64,000 nt of DNA from Icerya purchasi (taxonomy: Eukaryota; Arthropoda; Insecta; Hemiptera; Monophlebidae): contig CM077115.1 of the NCBI GenBank assembly GCA_039619475.1, positions 595,969,643 through 596,033,642 on the forward strand, read 5' to 3'. Shown here piece after piece: positions 34,789 through 48,444 of this stretch; the stretch's first letter is position 1; each line of letters opens with the position of its first letter. Under the pieces are notes generated by a model, which was given only the letters and a program-made list of their open reading frames with translations, ran no database searches and was not told where the DNA came from. The position numbers were made by a program, and so were the translations under genes.

Positions 34789-34839
34789 GTAAAAAATGAT
34801 GAAATCAATGAAAACAATTCAGCATTTCAGAAAACGTGA
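34789..34839 (+). CDS. CTTNBP2NL: CTTNBP2NL homologue, probable alternative last exon 10
   Basis: If exon 9 is spliced at CAA|GTAACT (33461/33462) to this acceptor, the frame continues for 16 residues, VKNDEINENNSAFQKT, to a TGA at 34837-34839. Curiously, exon 9 unspliced encodes V-T-stop here, and the spliced form also continues with V. Support is the strong polypyrimidine acceptor, phase agreement and codon-like sequence that stops just before non-coding DNA. The donor is weaker than consensus. A first AATAAA downstream is at 35774-35779. The exon is plausible but unproven. Confidence 0.5.
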   Translation, partial: VKNDEINENNSAFQKT

Positions 34840-37800
34840 ACGACACGGAATATCATAATTGTACTACCATCAGTCGGCGAACGTAAAAGTAAATATTAAC
34901 CAAAAATTTTAATGTGTTACATATTTTCCCGAAAAACTTTCTTAATGGGGTGAAAAATATTTTATATTTTTATCTCATATAATACGATATGACGCTAGTG
35001 ATATAATATTTTTCAGTACCCCGAATAATTATTATTTTTAATTGTTACTTTTAACGAACGCAATATTAAAGTTACTGTTATCAGAATTCAACCAGTAGCA
35101 GTGCGCCGTTATTAATTAAAAGTTTTTGAATTAGAGTAAACTGGTGCGTGTTTGTGGATTTTATTTATTTTTTTGAAATTCACATTTTTCTCGAATTATT
35201 TCAGTTTTCTGCTTTCCCAAAATCAAATTAATTTTTTAATTTTAATATGATTTCATCATATATATATATATATATATATATATGGTTTTTATTCTACAAA
35301 TAACCTTGCGTTCTAAGGTTTCTTACTGTTCTCAGTCATTCATATATTTCAAAATTAGGTTTTTATTCTTAAAAGATATTATTTCACTGGTAATCGTTGA
35401 ACGTTTAATTTTTATCCGTTGATATGAAATATAAAAATATTTCTTTTAAAATATATACATATATATTTTAATTAATTAATAAATAATTAACGTTATTTCT
35501 ATTCTAAATTAACCCTTAAAAAAAGGAAAAGTGTCATAAATTGATTTTTATTATAGTTTATTAGGAAAGTGAAAACCCATTCTCTACCAGAAAAAGACAA
35601 AAAAATTGCGTACCCATCACTCATATCATAAAATTTTCGTATGGGTTGTCAGTAGTGCACAACTCGCAAAGCTAAACAAATAAGTACATTTATTATAACA
35701 CATTTCTGTGCATAAACGAAGTTATTTGAAACGAGAGGTAACTGCTTAACGATCGGTGTAGTTTTAATCCAGAAATAAATTATGATACTTTATCCGAATT
35801 TAACTTTTCCGTTTAATATAGAATTTATATATATATGAGTTATGTACTTTTTAAATTTAGTATACGTTATTTATATGATGTACGCGATGTTGAAAGAAAT
35901 TGCCATTACATATTTGTTTCACTTATTCTTTTTGTCTACTCTCATCCCACAGCGAGATCTTTTGATTTACAATAAGACTGACTCCGTAAAAATTTCACAT
36001 ATAAGAACTCCCTTTGAGCAATGCCGCATTTGTTTGCTGATAGGATTTTTTTTCTGTATTTTCTTTCGCGCGTTCAGTAGCTTATTTTTCGAATGTATTT
36101 CGAATTTTTCACATTTTACAACATATCGGTTAGAATTGAATATGCGCGTAAGTTCGTTTTCCTTATAAAACGAGGATATTTAGTTTAATGTATAAAATTA
36201 AAAATGAAATGGCCATTATTTAGAAAAACGTGAAGTAAAAATTTTCAGCTTTCTAATATATAATTATAGATCAAACCGGGATTCTAATTTTAATTTTAAA
36301 TAGTTATGTATTGCATATGATAAAAGCATATCTACACATGCTGAATAATGAATAATAATTATACACATAAATAACGAAGTTGACAATAACGTTTTTGAGG
36401 ATATTCCATCTTCAACGGAGGGGAAAAAAGAAAGAAAAAAAACCTAGTCAAAGTTTTTTGATTCTTTTTTTGACTTGGAAAGTAAAGGTACTGCTAATAT
36501 AGAAACAAAAAATTAATTTTGCTATATAACACACGTTATTCTATTGTTTTTTTCCCTTAAATGTGTCGCTTTTTTTCATATTATTTATTATTTTTCCCTT
36601 TAATTTTTCTAAAAATATTCTTCTTTTTTTCAATGTGTTTAAAAATTTTCGAAACTGATTCCGATGTACGTTTGACATGACGTTAATAGCTCATTTACAG
36701 TTTCAAAATTACCAATCTAATTTTCCAGCAATTTTTTTTTTTTAATTTGTAGAAATTTTATCGAGCCGAATTTTACTGTGGCGCGTTATAAGATGGTCCA
36801 GCGATGATTATATAAAAATACCGCGATAACCAAAGTAAAGAAACAACGTACTCGAAAAATGACTTGTGTATGTGCGTACGTACGTTTGGAACTGCAACAC
36901 GCATTAAATAGAGAGAGAAAAAAAAATATTAAAAATTTATAGTAACGAATACGGATCTTTTATTATTAATTTATCAAACCATAAAAATAATCTGACGGTG
37001 ACCGATACATCGCAGTTATAATTATCAAGTGACAATTTAATTTCTTTATTTAGGAATAAAGTTTCAATTACAGGGGGGATATATTTAAAAATAGCTATGA
37101 GCCAAAGTCGTGAATGATGCTGGCGTTATTTAAATAATTAATAAATAAAAATATAGACTAATAAAAATCGGTTTAAATAATTTCGGGAAACGAGAGATAT
37201 TAATGTAAATTATGAAAAAAAGAAAAAATTCAGAAAATTTACCTTAAAAAAAAATATAAATAAATAAACTACTACCTTACTGAAATAGCCGATGAAATGT
37301 TACTGAAATTCTTGTTTTCAGGTTAATCCATGTGTGAAAATATTGTTCCAAATGGAACTATAGTTTATTTTCTATTAGTGATTAATAATAAATATCTTTA
37401 GAGCTGTAATTGAAATAAATTTTGAAAAATTCAGACAGTTTTTTTATTTTAAGAACACAATTAAATGAGAAATATAAACTTAATTCTCCTAAAAAAAAAA
37501 AAAACGAATATTATAAAATGCAGTCAAGAAACTGTAGCCGGTGTTAATAGTATTTTATAAATGCTACGTTAAATGACGTTCTTCGCTCAACTTTAATGTT
37601 GTGTTCGTTATTACTATTATCGCTATTATTAAGATAAGTATTACTACTATTTCTAAATTTTTGACTTAATTGTATTTTTTAACATATTTTATTACATGTA
37701 CTTATGATTAAATCTTTATGATTTGAAAAAGTGGAAAATGAGTGGGAACTGTATAGTTACAATTAGTTTCAAATCGGGAATTAACTGTTAAAGTAACCCA

Positions 37801-38500
37801 AATGCTTTCGTATTACATTTTAAGTAAACCATTGTAAATTGCATTAGAATTTTGTGTAAGTGTATTGATTTTACTTAACAGGCTTGGTGCATATTTCAGT
37901 TATATTTGAAATCAATGATCAGCTGTACGATAAACAAACCAAAAAAACAGAACTACACTAATCTGTATTTTTTATGATATTGCTCTGACGGCAATATTAA
38001 AATAAGAATTTTTTTATAATCTTTTTTCTAGTTAAATTTAATTATTTTTTAAAACGAGTAAAAAAAAATTAAGAAATCGCTTTGTTTGTAATACGATTAA
38101 TACTGGATAATTTAGAACTTTTATAACAATTGCCAATAAAATAAAAAAATTTTATTTAAAATTTACGTTTAAGGTGTTAGAAGGAATTATACACTTTTCA
38201 TTATTCAAAATATTGAAAACTTAATTCTGGCGAATAGTTTTTGAAATTTTGGTCTGCAGTTTAATTCTATTACAGTCGATTATAATAATTCGTAATAAAT
38301 TCAAAGAAATATAGTTTTAAAATTCATTCGTCACTTAATGTTTAAATATTTTATATAAAATAATTGGTCGAATTAAATACCAGAAATTATTATCGTTCGA
38401 TGATTCATAAAATTAAATTATTCTGGATATTGAATGTGATACGAAATTTAGACCGTTGTATATATTTTTTTAAGTTTAAGTTTATTAATTATCTTCCAAA
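34840..38500. other. A+T-rich DNA, possible 3' UTR at its left end
   Basis: The left end may be 3' UTR of the preceding gene. A (TA)n tract lies at 35258-35283. The open frame at 35842-36168 is hydrophobic and T-rich, with no recognisable domain. No mobile element termini noticed. Confidence 0.5.
35258..35283. repeat. (TA)n microsatellite
   Basis: About 13 TA units. Similar tracts lie at 19007-19025, 23453-23468, 41332-41357 and 44705-44722. Confidence 0.9.
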
Positions 38501-41500
38501 TGATTATTGTACTTAATTTTTTAGTTTTTTGATAATTTTTTCAATTAAAAAAACTGTAATTAAAACAGATGCTACAAGTATTACGTATACTTTTATTCGA
38601 TAGTTCTGTTATTTTATTTATTAAAGTGCATTTACCGGTTTTATTTGACGTTCTGTTCTTTATACGTTATTATTTGGTAGAAATTAAAATTTCTTATAAT
38701 GGAAAAGAAAGCGATAACCTTAGACATCTATATCGTATAAAATATCAAACAAAAGTTAAATTTAAAAAGATTTTAATTTATATATGTTTCTGTAGAAATA
38801 AAATGTTGGTACATTACAATTTTTCGCGGTTATGAAAGCATGACATATATAATTATATTCTTTGAAATATACTTTATTTTTTTTATGATTGAATATTGTA
38901 TGATTTGAAACGAATATGTTAAACTATAGAACAACATTAGAACGCTAAATTGGGTATTTCTATACGCTGTAACTGTTTTAATTTGTTTTTTTTTTCTTAC
39001 TTTTTTTTTATTCTAAATTTCAATTTAATTCAACCATTTTATCACGTATAAAGTAATGTGTGAAATAAAATAATAAATTACCGATAAATATGATTTTTCC
39101 TATTTGTATTTTTATATCTTTAAAAATAATTCATTAACTATTATGTTTTTTTTATTGTTACTATTATTACTATTATTAATTTTATTAGCAATAAGCGAAC
39201 AGAAATGACACATTATAAATTTATTAGTATTACTTTTCAATTAATATTATAACAATTGGCTGTTATCGCAATTTATTAATAATAAATTGTTATAAAGAAC
39301 TTTATTTATAAAATGTTGAACACCAATTTAAGTATAATTACAAATATTTTATTTTGGTTTCATTCGATCGAATTATGTCGCCGGTCTGATGAAATAAAAT
39401 TTAAGATCAATACATTCGGCCTCCGTACTTTGACCAGATGTAAAATAAAACGCTTATTTAGCGTGCTTAGAAAAAATTAAGATCGATACATTTTAGAATC
39501 TAGCTAATTTATACCTAATTTGTTTTATACTTTTAAATGGCAATCTTACCATTACTTGAACGGAAAAATTATTTTTTCTTTTTTTTTTCGCATGTGTATG
39601 CGTGCATGTTTAAAAAAAATAACATTTTAGGGTGATCTAGCAAGACTGAAACCCGACTCTTATTTACAGTTATTTCCAGTGTACCCTAGAAAATTAAAAT
39701 AAACAATACAAAATCAGTACGTTAAAATGGAAATGGACAGGTACTTAACATCTTTTGCATAATTAACTATATTTCATATATTTAGTTTCTTCATGGTTTG
39801 TAGAAATCTGAAAGTCTTTACTTCTTTCTTTAAAATTCTTATTTTTTCAATTATACCAGAGCCAGGAATTTATGTTAATTTATTTAGACTATTTCATTTA
39901 TTTACATTTTTGAATTATTAAATGTAATTAATCTTTTCCGAATTTTTGATACATTTAATTATTCTTCTATACGTGAATAAATCAGCGGCATTTTTAATTA
40001 TAATTTCATATAACCGAAAAATATTTAAATTACCTGTCAGAACCAATTCTAGTGCATCTAAAATCTTGTATTCAGATAATGTACAATCGTTGAAATCTCA
40101 GGTAGAGAATACTATTTTTAACTATTTATTTGGTATTTAAATGTGCGTCATCGAAGTAGGGTTATTTTATAAAGTACAGACATGAGGAAAATTACTAGTC
40201 TTGCGTCTTTATATAATGCAGATGAGAAATTGATTGAAAGGGTTATTTATATAGGAAGACAAAGAATTATATTTCAAGTATTAGCACATGTTCCTCTTCG
40301 TTAAACTGTGTAATTGGTATGCCATTCCGAAAGTTAGTTTTAATACGTGGCTGTATTTGTACCTAAAACTGACGAGTGAGTTAATAAGGCCGTGGAATTT
40401 TTAAATATTATTAAATGTAATTAAATGTATAGCAAAAAAGAAGAAAAATGATTCATTTAATTTCGAACTATTAAAAATGTGCCCAAAAAGAAAAAACAAA
40501 GAAACGTTAACAATGGAAAGTGTTTATATTGGGTTATACAAAAACTAAATGTTCCATTTTTAGATCTTCACGATATTTTGTTTTATAAAAAAAAACGTTC
40601 AGTACACAAAGCAGAATTTGCAGTGGCGCCAATAATAAAAGAAATATGTGTTTTTTTCTAATTTTATGTAAAGTTTTTATGTTATAAATTATGTATTAGA
40701 AAAATACAGTTTCAATTGATTTAAGTGTTCCTGAAAAATTTCGATGCAAATCATTTTTAAGTATGATCCGTTTGAAATTTACGTTTTCAATTTTTAATCA
40801 TAAACCATAAACATTAAAATGTTTAATGACATAAATAGAAAATAATTTTTAAAGAAGGAAAAAATAAAATCGATATTATTTAGTTTTCATTCGCAAAACA
40901 GTACATCTCGAGTTTACATTTTTCTAGGTAAAATAAATTTAAAGATTTTGCTGATCCACATTTTTTATCTTTTTCTCATGAAAGTCATATAAGTAGGCGA
41001 ATTAATTTTTAGATAAATTTACAATGATATCATTAATCTTGTTTTTAATGAGAATAATTTATTTTTCTTTCAATTAGTTAACGGAATTGCTTAATGTAGT
41101 TTTTCAATTATATATGCCAGTAAACTCTAATACGTTAGTTCTTTTACTTTTTCAGTTGTGCATCGTGGTAAGTTTACACTTAAGTATTTAAATACTTGCA
41201 GTACGTTATTTAAAAGAAAGTTCACATTTAAAAACATCAAGAAATATCAGTACTTTGGTAATGTTATCACACAGTTAAAACATAAATGAGAAATTCAGAA
41301 TACCTATAATTTAAATTTCTTTGAATTTTCAATATATATATATATATATATATATATTTATTTTCTCTTTCTAAGTATAAATTATTAACGTGCTATTACA
41401 TAAAACCTAGATAAATGTTACAAGCTTTATTTTTTCATTTTTATTTAAAAGTAAATACTTTTACTTAAAAATTTTTTTATCAAGAAATGGAACGAATCAG

Positions 41501-42869
41501 CGGTGTTAAATTTTTTAACTTTAATTTTAATAAAATTCGAATCATTTCAAACATTACGAAATACATATGCCAGCTAAATAAGTGTATGTTTTTACCATTT
41601 TTTAAGCAAATTACGTAGAAACGTTAAATATACGTTTACGTATATTATATACTACATGTAGAAGGAAAGATAACAATACTTCCAGATATGAAGCATACTT
41701 ACGCAGTTTTGTATAAATTATAATTAATTTTTGAAATAATTTATATAATTACTAAAGAAAAATTAAAGTACTGCCATATAGTTATGTATAGCGTTGTAAT
41801 AAAAAAGTGGTACAAGTTTTATCATCAAGTGAGACGGAGAGAGGATGTGTCTTCGGTTGTTTTCTGAAAAGGAAATTTTAAAGAATTTAATTTACATTTT
41901 ATTATTTTACTTAAAAACTGATGTTCGTATTTTAATTCGTTACGATGTCATTGTGACAACAATATTGCAGACAAATCCTTATTTCACATATTGACTCTTA
42001 AAATCGGAATAATTTGAAAAATAACTTTCAGAAGTAGTAGTTTTAAAAGTAATATTTTTTCACTTTTTTTTTTTTTTTTTGTTTAAACTTCTTCTCATTT
42101 ACTTGTTTTCAGTTTCGTGTAATATATTATTAATCATTTTTCAGTTTTTACTGCAATACTGACGAATGACTGTTAGTTTTTTAAATGAAGTATGGAATAT
42201 TTTATACTATGACTTATTTTTATAATTTACTGATTTTATTTTAGCTTAACATGGCTCAATAATTTTTTTTTATTTTTGTTCACGGCTTCCAACTCTCCTT
42301 ATATTTCATATAACTGTATAACATTAATGAAAAATTGTAAAACTTTTTAAATAAACTGAAAGTATATTTCGATAGATAGGAAGGAGAATTTTTAAACGTA
42401 TTTGGCAACAGTATTTATTTTCGTCGTCATAGTTATGACTGAATATTAAATAAGGACTCTAGAAATATTCAACTCCTTTAAACTTCGATGCAACTAAATT
42501 TTCCTTATTTTTCTATAATGATGGTCTTAAAATTGTAGCCTAGTTTATAAAATATAATTTGATTTTATTGCAACAATGTAATTTTAATATTTTCATAGTT
42601 TAAATTTTTATTTTTTATTTAATGAAAATAAGTTTTGTAGTATAAATTTAACATTTATATTTCTTAATCGACGCTTGTGATTTTATCTGTTTATTTTATT
42701 AAAATAAATTCGCATTTATTTTAAAATAAAGTTCATTGTTCCTCTCCTTTTTATTGTTATTTTTTTTTAGTTTTCTTTCTCCTACGATTTTTATTTACTT
42801 CCGCGCAATATCATACTATGACATAATTAGCAGTTTCTGTTTTATTTAATGCATCTCTTTAAGTAAAGT
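38501..42869. other. Gene-poor A+T-rich DNA
   Basis: More than 4 kb of A+T-rich sequence with a (TA)n tract at 41332-41357. Short frames (for example 38569-38835, 39946-40140, 40479-40661) are Lys/Ile/Phe-rich, as expected from composition alone, and I see nothing supportable. Confidence 0.5.
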
Positions 42870-43055
42870 AAAGTGAGGTAAGATCGCAATTAAACCTTTC
42901 ACAATGTACTGAGCCCAGTGACACCAATAAGAATAAGAATAAGGGAGGCAGTTCCTTTCTTTTGTTTCCCGATTATTTCTCTGGTACTACGAACATTCAA
43001 TTTTAAATTAGGTATACAACTGGAAGTTACCAATAGTCAAACATTTTAACTTATG
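42870..43055 (-). repeat. SINE family 1, copy 2 (body only)
   Basis: Shares with the other copies, in order on the + strand, TTTCACAATGTACTGAG, the ACACCAATAAGAATAAG block, GCAGTTCCTTTCTTTTG, and the AACATTCAATTTTAAATTAGGTATA-like stretch near the other end. No tRNA-like head is visible, so it is a 5'-truncated or degraded copy. Orientation is the same as in the other two copies. Confidence 0.55.
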
Positions 43056-44943
43056 CAGGACGGCCACCCTAACCGGGAAACCAGGAATGAGCTATGAATT
43101 TTGTTGTAAAACCGGGGAAAAAAGTAAAAATACCCAAACGATAGTTTTGATAGAAAAAATGAATCATTTAAAACCGAAAATGAATGCATTTTTTAGTGTG
43201 TCTTACTCGACAACAAATTACGAAGTTCTTTTTTATTTGTGCTTAAAATATATTGCGGCTGTCAAACATTATCAATAGTAACAAAAAAATCCATTCTTAA
43301 TACAATCTAATGTTTCCATTAAAAGACTTTTTCTATAATGACTGGTCTATTTTCACGACGAGTAATATATTTATTGCCAGTGCATTTTAGTTAAAATTTT
43401 AACTGGACGCAGAGAAAATCGTTTAATTATGCATTTCAGTTTATTATTAAGGTTGAACCTTCTCAATAAAAATTTTCGCGGGGCTTGAACTGAACCCTTT
43501 GAAGTCAGCGCGTGTGATTAGAAATATAAATATTAGACGTCAAATAAATTTTATAAGTCGGAACTATTTGAATAAGGCGTATTGCAATCAACCTGTTATA
43601 AAAACTTCATTATTAATATTTAAAATGTAAATAACTTCAAAAAACCGAAAACTTTAATTTATAATTTTTTCGTCTTTTTTCTGATATTTTATTTGACATC
43701 GTATCTTTTTTTGCTGGGTTTGTTATTATACAAGCAGGAAAATGTTCGCGCTAGCTCTTATACAATTAACCAGTGAATCGGGAGGATTTGGACACTGGGA
43801 ATAAATCAGAAATTTAAAATCTATATTTGAGTGACCACCATGTACCAGAGGTTATCGTGCTACCTTAATACTGTTTTTTTTTTCTTTTTTTCTCAATCAG
43901 TTATATTTTGATGCGGTCGGATATTGTTAGTGGGAAGGAATACTCATTTTTAAATTATTTCACTTCGGCTACTAGATTAGAATGAAAAAATTTATACGAA
44001 TTAACCTAAGATTTTTATGTAAAACACTTTTATTGTTAAAAAATTTTACCTGTCTAACAATGCCGCCGTTTTAATTAGTTTCTTTAAAAAGGAAAAAAAA
44101 GGCACAGCAATTTAATTAGATAAAAGTAGTTTTAATTTTTTATTCAAAAATTACGTCGCACGTGCTATTAACTTCCGTTCCATGCGAGTGTGTGATTTAC
44201 GGCAGAATATATTTCTAATTGTACAGCGCGCATGTTATATAAAAAAGTAAAAGAATGCGTACTAATTTTTGAACTAAGAATGTAACTCGAATAGGTGATG
44301 TATTTAAAAAGTTTCAGAATTATGAATGTGAAGAAGGTGCGTATCAGTAGAGGACTGCACACTATATTATTATACGTTGTAGATAAATTACGGTATCCTA
44401 TTTACATTTTAAATGCAATAGCAAACCTTTTCGAGTTGAAAAAAATTGAAAAATGTGAAAAATTACTTATTTCATTAGAGAATAAGTATTTCATTATAGA
44501 AATTTTCAGCAGCGATTACGGTAAAACTAAAAAACTATCCTGGATCGTTCAAGTCATTGGTTTTCATCGATTGACATAGTTTAAATATTTCATATTGATC
44601 CCTAAACGGTATGGTTACCAATTGAAGAGCTACTCTAGCAGACCAACCGTATTGTATGAATTTTTTTACGCGCATTTATATTTTATAATACATACATACA
44701 TACGTATATATATATATATATTATATAATCAGAGACCATACTAGTAATAAGGTTATTATTATACGTGCGAGATATTATTCGACATTATTTCGCATTTATT
44801 ACTCGACAATAAAAATATGTTAATATAGAGTTGATTTATTTTGAATTTTTTCAGAGTTTTTCAAGTTTTTTAATGATATTGTACAGTAAGTAAAATTTAA
44901 ATACACAACGATATATGAAAAATTAATTAATTTTTATTATTAA
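43056..44943. other. A+T-rich DNA
   Basis: Contains a (TA)n tract at 44705-44722. The open frame 44295-44579 is without recognisable motif, and no terminal repeats were seen. Confidence 0.5.
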
Positions 44944-44992
44944 ATACCCGATGACGCGTTTCGAAGACAAAGCTTCATGATCACGGGAGTTA
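44944..44992 (-). ncRNA. Hammerhead-ribozyme-like fold, Penelope terminus copy B
   Basis: On the - strand: CUCCC, GUGAUCA, U, GAAG-CUUUGU-CUUC hairpin, GAAA, CGCGUC, AUCGGG. It has the same architecture as copy A at 30739-30786, with the same exchanged core bases (G at 3, C at 8), a different residue at variable position 7, different loop bases and a GUC cleavage triplet. The 3' strand of stem I has three extra bases before GGG, so that helix would be bulged. No Penelope coding sequence is recognisable next to it; only this terminal portion survives. Confidence 0.45.
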
Positions 44993-47589
44993 TTATAATA
45001 TATATAAATTTAACGAAGGCATTGACTGAAAGTTTACCGCGTATTATTTAAATAGCGTTTTTTTTTTCAAGTAAAAATTTCGAAATTTTTACTGTGAAAT
45101 TAAGCTTCTTTTACGTGTAATATTTTATTCGCATTTCCCTATTGTTCAAATGATGAAAAAATCGATCGTTCTTGTTTTTTTTAAAATCTGCCATGAGAAC
45201 ACCAAATTTTTCGTTTTTACCAAAAATGGCAGTTTCGAATCGCCATTTTTTCCAAGTACGAGTACGATCGTAATGGAAGTGAGTAATATTTGACATTTAC
45301 ATATTTTGCGTTAATTGGAAACAAATGGATTGGCTAATTTTCTTCGACTCAACTTACATTAAATAAGCACGATTGAGTATTAGGCAAGAATATTTTTATA
45401 TTTAATTTAAAAATAATTTTGAAATAACGTGTGCAACGAACTTCAATAAGAATATCGCAGCATACTAATTCTGCACCAAGTAGAAAGTTGGGTCGGATCG
45501 CAAAAACAAACGTATAATATAAACGGATTATACATCGTTAGTGAAAGTTACGTGAGTTGGTAGGGTAGCAAACAAGTACTAAAGCAACAGAGTCTGGGGC
45601 ACGAGTTAACATATCAATAACATTATACTGCAGAGACACATATAGTTATATGGAATATTATGGTACAAAAAGTCAACGTATAAATCAGCAGATAACCGAA
45701 TTTGATTCACTTTAACCTTAACTGCCTACGTACACCTGAATAAAGAAGTTTGTTAGAAAGAACTGTTTTGGTTAAGGGGCAAACATATATTTCGCCAAAT
45801 ATTCATATTTATTTAGACAACAGTGTAGGAAACATTTGCAGGTTGATCATCTCGTACGGAGAAAGTGTACATAAACAACATCCTAATTATGTCATTAAAT
45901 AACGGAGCTCACATTTATGCCCCATCTGCAGAGAAACAGTTAGCTGCATTAAGGTAGTGTTGGTTATTGATGTGAGTATCGTTTATTCATTTCACCCGGA
46001 ATGTGAGTTTTATACGTCGGGTGCTTGTAAAATGTCGCAACCTGCATCAGCGAGCTAGCGCCAGTCACACATTTTTGATGGGTCTTTATAAATCACGAAG
46101 CGTAAATATTAAATTTTCCGACCGGCCGATGTCACCAACGTGATAAAACATATTTCTATTAGATTTTCGTGTGGTTTTTTTGTGATTACCAAAAACTGCC
46201 TGACCATATTAGAAATGTAACCGACAAAACAGATGCCAGGTTCTAAGAGGAAGGGAATAAAATCCGACTACTAACGCGTTATTTTTGTAGTCAGCAGAAA
46301 AGGGTGTGAAATTTTGTTTCAAAATATTAGTAACAAAAGGACGACATGTTACGACTCCTTACTATGCCGGCTACATTCTTCGAATAATTCTGTTGTTCCT
46401 GTGTTGGCTCCCTTCATTTCTTCCATCTCTAATTGATATTATAACCTGCCGCTTCTTACGTTTCATCATTTTTCTAGTCCCTTGCGTTGGATAAATGTCC
46501 TGTATTGACACGCCTGAAAAACTAAAAATATACAAACAACTGGTGGGTAAATCCCATGATATTCTTGCGGTTTTTTTGTAGTACACACATAATACGGCAG
46601 AGGCCAATACAGGTTCCGATTAGAATGCAGCTGATTGTCAACATAAGCGAGTAGAAAAATAACCCCGATCATAAACGCAATGTTATGGTCACGGTAACAG
46701 TTTTATCGGACTACTTGAGTGAGGAACGGACTCGAATAAAAATTTCAGTAGCGAAGACAAATTAAGTGTTAATCTCAGACGTGAAAATGAAAAGAGCGCG
46801 GTGTTCCATTTAATTCATTCAGAAGAACCTGTTCAATTATGACGATCTGTGTTATTGGGCCGGCTATATTTGAGAGCAACCGGTTTGCGCGTTGTATTTT
46901 AAGTGGTCTGATGATAGATAGGGAATATGAATATATTCGAAAAAGGTCAATAATATTAAAATGTTACATTGACACTACTTCTTATTCGACTTCGGTTCAG
47001 AAATATATATGTGGGGGGGACTGTTTGCTGAGAATAATGAAAAAAGTAAAACAAAATAAAAAAACGTCTTAAAAACCTAAATTTAAAAAAAATGTCTAAA
47101 TCAGCGCCTTTAAGGGGTAATTTAAATTTTTTCCAGGAAAAACTGCGTCTTAGATGTTAAAATCTTAATGTTAAATAGTGTGTTTACCCCGGTAAGCTGT
47201 TGAGGATTAATTATTTTTAGCAAAATAAAAAATTTAACCGCAAAATTAAAATTAATTTCAAATTTGTCGCTGCTGGTGGCGGCGCTGGATATATCTTTTG
47301 CGACCTGATGATTTAATCAAAACGATGCAGATTCCCGCGTGTTATTATAGGCGCGCGTAAATAAGCGAAATTCGTCCGTCTAAGATTCCCGTTCGCGCTA
47401 ATATTATCATCCGACATTAAGGTTGGAAAAAGTTTGACACGGTCGAAAAAAGTAGTTTAATTAATTAGTTTCAAAAGAGATTATAATAAAAATCATTTTT
47501 CAGTAGACATTGCTGAAAAATGTGTTATTAATAATAAGTAAAAAAAAGTCGTACAGAGATGTAACGATGACGAAACGAAGAGCATCGTC
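44993..47589. other. DNA downstream of the NTR-type gene
   Basis: Less A+T-rich in parts (45440-46260, 46300-47000), but no frame shows a recognisable domain. A short - strand segment near 46560-46665 could encode one membrane helix, but stops enclose it. Confidence 0.45.
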
Positions 47590-47829
47590 TTAATTTTTAC
47601 AGCGAAAGCAGTTCGGCTTGACAGTATTATTTTTCCGTTTTCGTTTCCTCTGTCTTCTGACATTCCTTGTACTATTGCTTGTTGCCTCTCGATGTTTGAA
47701 ATATTTCAAAGTAACCGTTTTAACAGTTGGATACGGTATCGCTATTGAATTGTCGATGACTGAATGAGTTATATTCTCCGGATCGGAACAGTTTAATGTT
47801 TTCAACATCTTAACTGCTTTTTTGAAAGA
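47590..47829 (-). CDS. NTR-domain protein, last exon
   Basis: Last exon of a - strand gene, following the acceptor ATGAATTTTTGCAG. Phase 0, 79 codons plus TAA (47592-47590). It begins SFKKAVKMLKTLNCSDPENI, which continues the exon ending at 54289: the amphipathic helix ending in Cys is how NTR (netrin/TIMP-fold) domains finish. A tail follows with a strongly basic run, VRRQRKRKRKNN, and a final NCFRC-containing end. Basic tails after the NTR module also occur in netrins, where they bind heparan sulfate; that role here is inference. The gene is probably secreted, but the signal peptide and N-terminal part are not in the identified exons. I cannot assign orthology. Confidence 0.55.
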   Translation of the reverse strand, partial: SFKKAVKMLKTLNCSDPENITHSVIDNSIAIPYPTVKTVTLKYFKHREATSNSTRNVRRQRKRKRKNNTVKPNCFRCKN

Positions 47830-48444
47830 CTGCAAAAATTCATAATTTTCCCGAAAAAAATCCCGTTAATTTACAAATACAAATTTAATTAATAATACAT
47901 TATTATATAATAAGTGCGCTATAAAAACGATTAATTTTGGTATCGTATGAAAGAATGTAATTATATGATTTAACGAAAAATCGAATAATCACCAAATGTG
48001 TGGTCCGTTTAAAATAGCAACGCGCAATTTTTCGAAATCGACCTTACGGTGTTGAAGTGTAATACAAATATATTAGTATAGATACCGGTATTTTTAAATA
48101 ATGGAATTTCATCCGACTGAATAATAAAAAAAGTGGATCCAAATTATTACTTTAATAATAAAAAATTGCCAAAAATTTTTTTGGAAATAACGAAAAAAAT
48201 GTATGCGCATTTAATGTTTAAAAGTGGAAATTCAAAAAATAAGAATAATTATAAAGCATCGACGTATATTAAGAGAGGGTTTTCGGGGTTTGAATCCCCC
48301 CACTTAGTTCACGCAAAAGCCCGAATATTAGCCGAACGCACTAACGTAGAGTTTATGCCTTTATACGTATTGTCGCTTTAAATTGGATTTAAAACAGTTT
48401 GAATCGTTTTTATGTCTTTATTTACGATACTTGCCTAAGAAAGA
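47830..48444 (-). other. Intron of the NTR-type gene, 3' part
   Basis: Intron sequence before the last exon, A+T-rich. An open frame at 48133-48381 on + could be a remnant of the neighbouring hAT element, but I cannot match it. Confidence 0.45.

Noticed and set aside
38569..40661. Several 60-88-codon frames on the + strand
   Set aside because: Composition-driven frames in A+T-rich DNA with no motif, splice support or balanced codon use.
46560..46672. Possible membrane helix (SLMLTISCILIGTCIGLCRI) on the - strand
   Set aside because: Stops on both sides and no convincing acceptor or donor around it; kept only as a note.
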